Source: Thermoproteales archaeon
GTDB lineage: Archaea > Thermoproteota > Thermoprotei > Thermoproteales > Thermocladiaceae
NCBI GenBank assembly: GCA_027068725.1
Contig: JAMOMD010000424.1
Location: 1-5,598, forward strand
Direction of reading: 5' to 3'
DNA: 5,598 bases
The position numbers were made by a program, and so were the translations under genes. Every line of letters begins with the position of its first letter. Within the stretch, counting starts at the first letter, position 1. Below are positions 1-4,442 of the stretch, piece by piece. The notes below the pieces were generated by a model. That model was not told where the DNA came from. It searched no databases and was given only the letters and a program-made list of their open reading frames with translations.

Positions 1-42
1 TTCAAGGGCGTGCCAGTATACTTCGGAGTACTAGAGCACTAA
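1..42 (+). CDS. C-terminal end of a protein cut by the window edge
   Basis: Frame 1 is open from the first base and ends at a TAA at 40-42, giving a tail of 13 residues ending in VYFGVLEH. The codons (GTA, CTA, GGA) resemble those of the neighbouring genes, and non-coding pyrimidine-rich sequence begins right after the stop, which is what a gene end would look like. Thirteen residues are too few to assign a family or to exclude chance, so this is only a probable 3' fragment. Confidence 0.4.
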   Translation, partial: FKGVPVYFGVLEH

Positions 43-118
43 GAAAGCTGACAGAAACTCCTCAAACATAGACTTCTAACTTCAAACCAAGTCCATTCAC
101 AAACTTATCATTCCCACC

Positions 119-136
119 TTTCTTCTTTCATCTTTT
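119..136 (+). terminator. Pyrimidine/T-rich tract, possible terminator of the gene ending at 42
   Basis: About 75 bases after the stop at 42 there is a run of almost only C and T with several T triplets and a TTTT. Archaeal RNA polymerase commonly terminates at T-rich tracts on the non-template strand without a hairpin. The assignment is inferred from composition and position only. Confidence 0.3.
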
Positions 137-151
137 CCTACTCAACATTAC

Positions 152-207
152 TGATCAGCGTATAGCCCTCTCCTCATCCTGTCAGGGGCCTATCAATTCA
201 TCACTCA
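152..207 (-). ncRNA. C/D box guide sRNA (candidate 1)
   Basis: On the minus strand the boxes fall in archaeal order. Box C is GTGATGA (204-198). A 12-nt guide ATTGATAGGCCC (197-186) is followed by box D' CTGA (185-182) and a 4-nt spacer (181-178). Box C' is ATGAGGA (177-171, one mismatch to RTGATGA). A second 12-nt guide GAGGGCTATACG (170-159) ends at box D CTGA (158-155). The three bases before box C (TGA) pair with the three after box D (TCA), giving a short closing stem. Such RNAs bind L7Ae, Nop5 and fibrillarin and direct 2'-O-methylation of the base paired five positions upstream of D or D'. The D' guide would pair with GGGCCUAUCAG, which I recall as a conserved archaeal 16S rRNA segment, predicting methylation of the second C. 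The D guide target (CGUAUAGCCCUC) is unassigned. The exact 12-nt spacing of both guides is the main evidence. Confidence 0.85.
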
Positions 208-262
208 CTACTCAACAATCACTGAACTCTCATTTTCAGGTTATTTCAGCATTTTTCGCACT

Positions 263-298
263 GTTTCATGGCAGAGAAATCTCTTTCGACCATGAAAC
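263..298. repeat. 9-bp inverted repeat with an inner AGAGA/TCTCT palindrome
   Basis: GTTTCATGG (263-271) is perfectly complementary to CCATGAAAC (290-298) across 18 bases. The interior contains a smaller inverted repeat, AGAGA (273-277) and TCTCT (280-284). It lies between the minus-strand sRNA (candidate 1) and the start of the secreted-protein gene. It could be a two-fold protein-binding site, such as an operator, or an RNA hairpin in a leader. The sequence does not decide which. Confidence 0.55.
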
Positions 299-300
299 TC

Positions 301-329
301 CGCGATTATCCTTATCTCGGAAAATCGCG
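301..329. repeat. 7-bp inverted repeat in the upstream region of the secreted-protein gene
   Basis: CGCGATT (301-307) and AATCGCG (323-329) are perfect inverted copies separated by 15 bases. The repeat starts two bases after the preceding 263-298 inverted repeat and ends nine bases before the next one, so the 100 bases before the start codon are unusually rich in dyad symmetry. Confidence 0.5.
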
Positions 330-337
330 ACGGATCC

Positions 338-358
338 CTCGAGGCGTATGACCTCGAG
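338..358 (+). promoter_or_regulatory. Hairpin with the start codon in its loop
   Basis: CTCGAGG (338-344) pairs perfectly with CCTCGAG (352-358), leaving a 7-base loop CGTATGA that contains the ATG at 348-350. The 5' arm also holds the only Shine-Dalgarno-like bases (GAGG, 341-344), which are only three bases from the ATG. If transcribed with a leader, this 7-bp stem, with five G-C pairs, would hold the start region in a hairpin and could hinder initiation. Control of translation is inferred. If the mRNA is leaderless, only the 3' arm would be present. Confidence 0.5.
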
Positions 359-1802
359 AAGACTACTAACAAAAACAGTACTACTAGCAGCTCTAGCAAT
401 AACGATCGTAGCTACAGTAGCTATAGCACATGCAGCAACACTAACGTACTGTACAGCAGCAAAGGTCGTGCTAACAAGAGCTGAGAAGCTACTAAATGTA
501 ACAAAGTACATAGTAACAGAATTCAACATAACTAACACGTACATAGAAAAGCTAATAACAACAGGTCAAGAACTAATAAACAAATCACTAAGTTACTTAG
601 AGACAGGTAACTGCTCTCTAGCACTACAATATGCTATAAAGGCAACAATAGTACTGAACAAAGCATATGCAGCAGCCATTGCAAAATCATACATAGCCCA
701 GCACAGGATCGTACAGAACATAGTATCGAACTACACAATATTCATGTGGAGATGGACTGAGAGAATATACGCACAGACAATGAATAGAACAAGACTAATG
801 AATAGAACAGAAGTCAGACATCAGCTGAGAGAAATAGTTAGAAACTGTATCACAGAGTGCAGAAACGTCACTGGTCTAAGAAGAGTAAGATGTATGCTAA
901 CCTGCGTAGAGAATAACATAACGAAGACCTTCAGAATAAATGCAACAATAGTTAGAAGAATCCTAGTAAGAAGATTTGCACATATACTCGAGAGAAGACT
1001 AGCAATGTACCTGACACACGTATCCACAATAAATATAACAGTGATAAGAAAGCCAGAGATAATTAATGGAACGTGCAGACCAGGACTAGTTAAGGTATGT
1101 ATAGAGAGACCTCTACTAAACAAGACAACTTGTAGACTAGTCATAATTCCATGCAATAAAACAGAGATTGAGAAGATTGAGCAGAAAATGATGACACTGT
1201 ACAGAGAGATGCAGAGAGAATTACTAAGGATAAGGTACATGATAATGAAACTGAGGCTGCTGAGAATGATCTATAGACACATGAACATGACATTGAACAT
1301 GACAGTCACAACAAACATAACAGCAATACGTGTGATAAATCTAACAAAGTACATAGAAAGACTAGAGAAGGCACTACACATACTGAGACATAAGTTTGAG
1401 GAAAGGCTGCACAATATCGAGAAGGTAATTGAAATGATTAGAAGACACCACGAGCATGTAAGAATAATGAATGTGACAGGTCCAGAAGAGCATCATAAGG
1501 TAAGTATTGAACATGAGACAGCACCAGTATGTACTGTTGGCAATGTGACATGTGCAATAAATATGATAACATCAATGTATGGAGAGTGCATAAACAGCGT
1601 GAAGTACATGAACTATAGAGGAGCGTACTGCATAGTTATTGTTCCTAAGAATGTGACATGTGAGAGAATACTGAGAATGAAAGTTCACGAAATAATGCCA
1701 GGAGTAAGAATATGCATACTGAGACCAGGCACAGTAATGAACGAGACTGAGACATTACCAATGCCAGGCATGGAGACTAGTAGAGGAGAAGCACATAGAT
1801 AG
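348..1802 (+). CDS. Secreted, heavily N-glycosylated, cysteine-rich protein of unknown function
   Basis: This 484-residue protein has an export signal: basic TSRRLLTK (2-9), a hydrophobic core to about residue 26, and an AHA|A cleavage site at 29/30. No other membrane segment or C-terminal anchor is visible, so release from the cell or attachment through partners is likely. There are 22 N-x-S/T sequons, 20 of them N-x-T, spread from residue 50 to 465, and 16 cysteines, an even number suggesting disulfides (C167/171/182/186, C243/251/262/269, and six between 395 and 456). Residues 38-112 are helical and resemble the 'AE-LL-GN-(S/T)-AL-A' helical modules seen in archaeal exported proteins. Residues 273-370 look like coiled coil rich in Arg, Met and His. 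Of 48 Arg codons 47 are AGA/AGG, unlike fen1. I do not recognise the family. A cell-surface or S-layer-associated role is inferred only. The ATG is the first start in frame and gives the signal peptide directly. Confidence 0.85.
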   Translation: MTSRRLLTKTVLLAALAITIVATVAIAHAATLTYCTAAKVVLTRAEKLLNVTKYIVTEFNITNTYIEKLITTGQELINKSLSYLETGNCSLALQYAIKATIVLNKAYAAAIAKSYIAQHRIVQNIVSNYTIFMWRWTERIYAQTMNRTRLMNRTEVRHQLREIVRNCITECRNVTGLRRVRCMLTCVENNITKTFRINATIVRRILVRRFAHILERRLAMYLTHVSTINITVIRKPEIINGTCRPGLVKVCIERPLLNKTTCRLVIIPCNKTEIEKIEQKMMTLYREMQRELLRIRYMIMKLRLLRMIYRHMNMTLNMTVTTNITAIRVINLTKYIERLEKALHILRHKFEERLHNIEKVIEMIRRHHEHVRIMNVTGPEEHHKVSIEHETAPVCTVGNVTCAINMITSMYGECINSVKYMNYRGAYCIVIVPKNVTCERILRMKVHEIMPGVRICILRPGTVMNETETLPMPGMETSRGEAHR

Positions 1803-1848
1803 AGTACTACTACATATAGAAACTGGAACAACTTCTCTAAATCCCGTC

Positions 1849-1888
1849 CTTTCTTCTAAATTTTCTTTAAATTCCTTCTTTTTATTTT
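1849..1888 (+). terminator. T-rich terminator tract after the secreted-protein gene
   Basis: Starting about 47 bases after the stop, the plus strand runs through successive TTTC, TTTT, TTTAAATT and TTTTTATTTT blocks with almost no G. This fits the oligo-T intrinsic terminators of archaea, which often come as several consecutive T runs. It also separates the upstream gene from the sRNA pair that follows. Confidence 0.5.
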
Positions 1889-1897
1889 GAATTCATC

Positions 1898-1907
1898 TTA
1901 TATATTA
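1898..1907. promoter_or_regulatory. TATA-box-like element TTATATATTA
   Basis: This is the best TATA-like match in the intergenic region. It is nearly symmetric, so the direction is ambiguous. Read on the plus strand it would place a start near 1930, inside and antisense to the minus-strand sRNA, and could give a long leader for downstream transcripts. It abuts the D box of that sRNA, so it may instead be an AT-rich 3' flank. A promoter role is only a possibility. Confidence 0.3.
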
Positions 1908-1964
1908 TCAGGGAACCCCGAACTCATCATTTTGTTAGTTTTCAGAAAACCGTGCATTCATCAC
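1908..1964 (-). ncRNA. C/D box guide sRNA (candidate 2), double guide
   Basis: On the minus strand, box C is GTGATGA (1964-1958). A 12-nt guide ATGCACGGTTTT (1957-1946) ends at box D' CTGA (1945-1942). After an 11-nt spacer (1941-1931) comes a perfect box C' ATGATGA (1930-1924), a 12-nt guide GTTCGGGGTTCC (1923-1912), and box D CTGA (1911-1908). All four boxes are consensus and both guides have the standard length. The D' to C' spacer is longer than the usual 3-5 nt, which is odd. From memory of 23S rRNA, the D' guide pairs with conserved GAAACCGUG and the D guide with GAACCCCG, sites a few tens of bases apart in domain I. The predicted 2'-O-methyl positions are the first C of ACCG and the first C of ACCCC. 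Only one base pair of a closing stem is visible. Confidence 0.8.
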
Positions 1965-1996
1965 TGTCTATTTTCTGCATTTTGCAGAGCGTCGTG

Positions 1997-2007
1997 TTTT
2001 TATTTTT
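1997..2007. promoter_or_regulatory. AT tract between two divergent sRNA genes, possible shared promoter
   Basis: TTTTTATTTTT (AAAAATAAAAA on the other strand) lies 33 bases upstream of box C of the minus-strand sRNA and 22 bases upstream of box C of the plus-strand sRNA. Allowing a few bases of 5' flank, both distances are near the usual archaeal TATA-to-start spacing. One AT tract could thus serve both directions, or it could hold two overlapping TATA boxes. This is inferred from spacing and composition. Confidence 0.4.
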
Positions 2008-2028
2008 CTTAGTCTGGTTCTTGTCTAG

Positions 2029-2077
2029 ATGATGATCTCAGGCGGCACTGTAGTATGATGACTTTAGCCTTGTCTGA
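2029..2077 (+). ncRNA. C/D box guide sRNA (candidate 3) upstream of fen1
   Basis: Box C is a perfect ATGATGA (2029-2035). A 12-nt guide TCTCAGGCGGCA (2036-2047) is followed by a degenerate box D' CTGT (2048-2051) and a 3-nt spacer (2052-2054). Box C' is a perfect ATGATGA (2055-2061), and a 12-nt guide CTTTAGCCTTGT (2062-2073) ends at box D CTGA (2074-2077). From memory, the D guide is complementary over ten bases to CAAGGCUAAA, a conserved stretch of 23S domain I, predicting methylation of the first G. The D' guide can pair, with two G-U pairs, with the conserved 16S stretch GCCGCCUGGGG, predicting methylation of its second G. A T run (2081-2085) follows box D and could mark the 3' end. The RNA would end about 30 bases before fen1. 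No clear closing stem is seen, which is common for short archaeal C/D sRNAs. Confidence 0.85.
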
Positions 2078-2113
2078 ACCTTTTTGAATTAGTATGCCTA
2101 CACTGTCTAGGTA

Positions 2114-3160
2114 ATGGGTGTTACAGAGTTAGGGAAGCTTATACCTCCTGAAGTTAGGAAGCAGGTTGATCTTAAGCATCTTCAGGGTAAGACTATAGCT
2201 ATAGATGCGTATAATGCACTGTACCAGTTCTTAGCATCTATCAGGCAGCCTGATGGTACGCCACTAATGGATTCGAAGGGTAGAATAACGAGTCACTTGA
2301 GTGGACTCTTCTATAGAACAATAAATTTCCTAGAGGAAAAGATCTGGCCTGTCTACGTGTTTGATGGCAAGACTCCTGAGATGAAGCTTCTCGAGATTGC
2401 TAGAAGAAAGAAGCATCGTGAGGAGGCGCTCGAGAAGTGGGTTAAGGCTCTTGAGCGTGGTGATAAGGAGGAGGCACGTAAGTATGCTAAGAGAGCACTG
2501 TTCTTGACTACTGAGATGGTTGAAGATGCTAAGAAGCTTCTGTCGCTGATGGGTGTTCCTTGGGTACAGGCACCTGCTGAAGGTGAGGCTCAGGCAGCGT
2601 ACATGGCTAGGAAGGGCAGCGTGTGGGCAGCGGGAAGTCAGGACTATGATGCGCTGCTGTTTGGTGCTCCTAGACTTGTGAGAAATCTCACAATCACGGG
2701 GAAGAGAAAGCTTCCAAACAGGGACGAGTATGTTGAGGTTAAGCCTGAGATAATCGAGCTTGATGCAGTTCTCAAGGCACTCAAGTTAAAGGATAGGTCG
2801 CAGCTTATTGACCTTGCAATACTTCTAGGCACCGACTACAATCCTGACGGTGTTCCAGGAATAGGTCCACAGAGAGCTCTCAGGCTAATACATGAGTTTG
2901 GCTCGCTTGAGAAGATGCTCAATACTGTGCTGAAGAATGTGGAGTTTCCTGTGGATCCACTCAAGATAAAGGAGTACTTCCTGAATCCTCCAGTCACGGA
3001 CGACTACAAGATAGAGTTTGGTGAACCTGATGAGAAGGGGCTAATAGAGTTCCTGTGTCACGAGCATGATTTTAGCAAGGAGCGTGTTTTACGTGGAATA
3101 GAGCGTCTTAAGAAAGCTATGGCCAAGAGGAAGGAGTCTAGGATAGACCTATTCTTCTAG
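2114..3160 (+). CDS. fen: Flap endonuclease 1 (FEN1), structure-specific 5' nuclease
   Basis: FEN1 removes 5' flaps and RNA primers during Okazaki-fragment maturation and acts in base-excision repair. The 348 residues match the usual archaeal length. The N-terminal XPG domain starts with MGVTELGKLI, including the conserved Gly2. Metal-binding acids are visible at D31 (IAIDAYNA), D84 (YVFDGKTP), E156 and E158 (EGEAQAAY), D177 and D179 (SQDYDALL) and D241 (LLGTDYN). The helix-two-turn-helix follows at about 246-262 (GVPGIGPQRAL). The C-terminus ESRIDLFF (341-348) has the layout of a PCNA-interacting box, but with Glu where Gln is usual. The ATG is certain: an in-frame TAG lies two codons upstream. 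No good Shine-Dalgarno is present (only AGG touching the start), so a short-leader or leaderless mRNA is likely. The RIO2 kinase gene follows 58 bases downstream. Arg codons include at least six CGT. Confidence 0.97.
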   Translation: MGVTELGKLIPPEVRKQVDLKHLQGKTIAIDAYNALYQFLASIRQPDGTPLMDSKGRITSHLSGLFYRTINFLEEKIWPVYVFDGKTPEMKLLEIARRKKHREEALEKWVKALERGDKEEARKYAKRALFLTTEMVEDAKKLLSLMGVPWVQAPAEGEAQAAYMARKGSVWAAGSQDYDALLFGAPRLVRNLTITGKRKLPNRDEYVEVKPEIIELDAVLKALKLKDRSQLIDLAILLGTDYNPDGVPGIGPQRALRLIHEFGSLEKMLNTVLKNVEFPVDPLKIKEYFLNPPVTDDYKIEFGEPDEKGLIEFLCHEHDFSKERVLRGIERLKKAMAKRKESRIDLFF

Positions 3161-3208
3161 TCCTGAGAATTGACTTAGGTTTTTGTAGAATAGTACTAGT
3201 CTAGTTCA

Positions 3209-3213
3209 GGGTG
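3209..3213 (+). promoter_or_regulatory. Shine-Dalgarno GGGTG supporting a TTG start
   Basis: GGGTG, complementary to the UCACCUCC type of 3' end in archaeal 16S rRNA, sits five bases before the TTG at 3219-3221. No ATG or GTG start lies in frame between the TAG at 3186-3188 and this TTG, and the first in-frame ATG is at residue 62, inside the winged-helix domain. The site therefore decides the TTG start. Confidence 0.6.
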
Positions 3214-3218
3214 TCTAC

Positions 3219-4355
3219 TTGAGCGTTAAGAGCCTAGTAGCAGCGTACAACGAGCTGACTAAGCTAGACCTGAGAATACTGAGAGTGATAGAGGTTGCTC
3301 ACAGGAAGTACGAGTGGGTCCCTATTGAAGTCATAGTGAAGTGGAGTAACAGGTCCTGGGAACTAGTATCCAAGTCGCTGAAGAAGCTTAATGCGCTTGG
3401 CATGGTCATAAGATGGAAAGGCAACTACACAGGTTACAGACTAACCTACACAGGGTATGACGCACTTGCACTACACACATTAGCAAAGCGCGGAGTCATT
3501 GAGAGACTGAGCCCAACACCTCTAGGAGTAGGCAAGGAGAGTGACGTCTACGTAGCTGAGGACCCAGCTGGCAATAAGCTCGTGGTGAAGTTTCACAGAT
3601 TAGGCAGAACTAGCTTCAGGCAGACTAGAAGATTCAGAATATGGGTAGGAGACAGGAGACACATAACGTGGCTATACGAGTCTAGACTCTCAGCACACAT
3701 GGAGTATAAGGCACTCGTCATGACGTACAATGCTGAAGTACACGTTCCACGACCAGTCTCAGTCAATCGTCACGCAGTTGTGACATACTACATAGAGTCT
3801 CTCAGATTAATTGAAGTGAAGAGAGGATTATCAAATCCTGATGATGTTCTTGGCACAATTCTCGACGACGTAGCAACAACATATAGAGAAGTTGGAATAG
3901 TTCACGGAGACTTGAGTGAGTATAACGTCCTGATAAGTCTAGAAGACGAGACACCATACATAATAGACTGGCCACAGTGGGTTCCACGAACATACAGGAA
4001 CGCAATAGATCTACTACGTAGAGACCTCGAGAACATACTCAAGTTCTTCGAGAAAGAGTACGACATACACGTCGACCTAGACATAGCACTCAAGTGCATA
4101 ACAGAAGGCATCGAAGCAGGAGAACTCGAACTAGAGGAAGCGTTTGAGAAAATGCTTGGAACAAAAGAACTACGCGAGTACGTGCTCGGAGAAGAGAGTG
4201 AAGAATCCATAGAGAAAGCACTCGACAACATAGAGAAAGAATTCTCAGAAACAGGCAAAGAAGAACAGGAGAAAGTTAAGATGAAAGTACTAGAAAAAGA
4301 GAAACAGGAGACAGAGAAGAGCTCAGACTCAAGTGATGATAATCCGGCACCCTGA
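3219..4355 (+). CDS. rio2: RIO2-type serine/threonine kinase/ATPase with a charged C-terminal extension
   Basis: RIO2 is an atypical kinase, mainly acting as an ATPase, that takes part in late small-subunit maturation. Residues 1-92 form the RIO2 winged-helix domain (KSLKKLNALGMVIRWK, then YRLTYTGYDAL). The RIO domain follows: nucleotide loop GVGKESDVY (103-111), ATP-binding lysine K124 in VVKFH, NRHAVV (183-188), catalytic loop VHGDLSEYN (228-236) with D231 and N236, and metal-binding D250 in IDWPQW, where RIO2 proteins usually have IDFPQ. From about residue 295 a Glu/Lys-rich tail of some 80 residues ends in SSDDNPAP; archaeal RIO2 proteins are usually nearer 280-300 residues. The start is TTG, supported by a Shine-Dalgarno five bases before it. 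The gene follows fen1 in the same direction and may be co-transcribed. Its last seven codons and stop overlap a C/D box sRNA on the same strand. Confidence 0.95.
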   Translation: MSVKSLVAAYNELTKLDLRILRVIEVAHRKYEWVPIEVIVKWSNRSWELVSKSLKKLNALGMVIRWKGNYTGYRLTYTGYDALALHTLAKRGVIERLSPTPLGVGKESDVYVAEDPAGNKLVVKFHRLGRTSFRQTRRFRIWVGDRRHITWLYESRLSAHMEYKALVMTYNAEVHVPRPVSVNRHAVVTYYIESLRLIEVKRGLSNPDDVLGTILDDVATTYREVGIVHGDLSEYNVLISLEDETPYIIDWPQWVPRTYRNAIDLLRRDLENILKFFEKEYDIHVDLDIALKCITEGIEAGELELEEAFEKMLGTKELREYVLGEESEESIEKALDNIEKEFSETGKEEQEKVKMKVLEKEKQETEKSSDSSDDNPAP

Positions 4356-4381
4356 AAGATGAAGAAGGGTATCCTAGCTGA
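4333..4381 (+). ncRNA. C/D box guide sRNA (candidate 4) overlapping the rio2 stop codon
   Basis: Box C is a perfect GTGATGA (4333-4339). A 12-nt guide TAATCCGGCACC (4340-4351) ends at box D' CTGA (4352-4355). After a 3-nt spacer (4356-4358) come box C' ATGAAGA (4359-4365, one mismatch), a 12-nt guide AGGGTATCCTAG (4366-4377), and box D CTGA (4378-4381). Box C and the first guide are also rio2 codons (Ser372 to Pro378), and the TGA stop (4353-4355) is the last three bases of box D'. Outer bases GACT (4326-4329) and AGTC (4384-4387) could form a closing stem. Predicted targets are GGUGCCGGAUUA (D' guide) and CUAGGAUACCCU (D guide). I cannot place either with confidence; the second resembles a tRNA D-arm and, more weakly, the AUUAGAUACCC loop of 16S. 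The RNA may be processed from the rio2 mRNA or have its own start. Confidence 0.8.
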
Positions 4382-4385
4382 GTAG

Positions 4386-4405
4386 TCTTCTCGTTATTTT
4401 ATTTC
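4386..4405 (+). terminator. T-rich terminator after rio2 and the overlapping sRNA
   Basis: The plus strand carries a T-rich stretch with TTATTTTATTT at its core, beginning five bases after box D of the sRNA. It lies in the 87-base gap between the convergent rio2 and acetyltransferase genes, where termination is expected. The rest of the gap, to 4442, shows nothing I can name. Confidence 0.45.
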
Positions 4406-4442
4406 GATGTGTGATAAGTATCTGTAGTAATTTTCAATACGT

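Noticed and set aside
263..298. GTTTC...GAAAC sequence of 36 bases resembling a CRISPR repeat
   Set aside because: Only one copy is present and there are no spacers. The long interior and the nested palindrome fit an inverted repeat better.
821..1240. Long minus-strand open frame inside the secreted-protein gene
   Set aside because: It is a shadow of the A-rich, stop-poor opposite strand. The plus-strand frame has a signal peptide, sequons and cysteine clusters; this one shows no domain.
3161..3218. Possible promoter or sRNA between fen1 and rio2
   Set aside because: Only a T5 run and the Shine-Dalgarno are visible. There are no C/D boxes and no convincing TATA box, and the genes may be co-transcribed.
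3838..3844. CTGATGA box-C-like motif in rio2
   Set aside because: It lacks the leading purine and no CTGA occurs at guide distance. It is ordinary coding sequence.
3802..4258. Two minus-strand open frames antisense to the RIO2 gene
   Set aside because: They are Ser/Leu-rich translations opposite Glu/Lys/Arg codons of a clear kinase gene, with no motif of their own.
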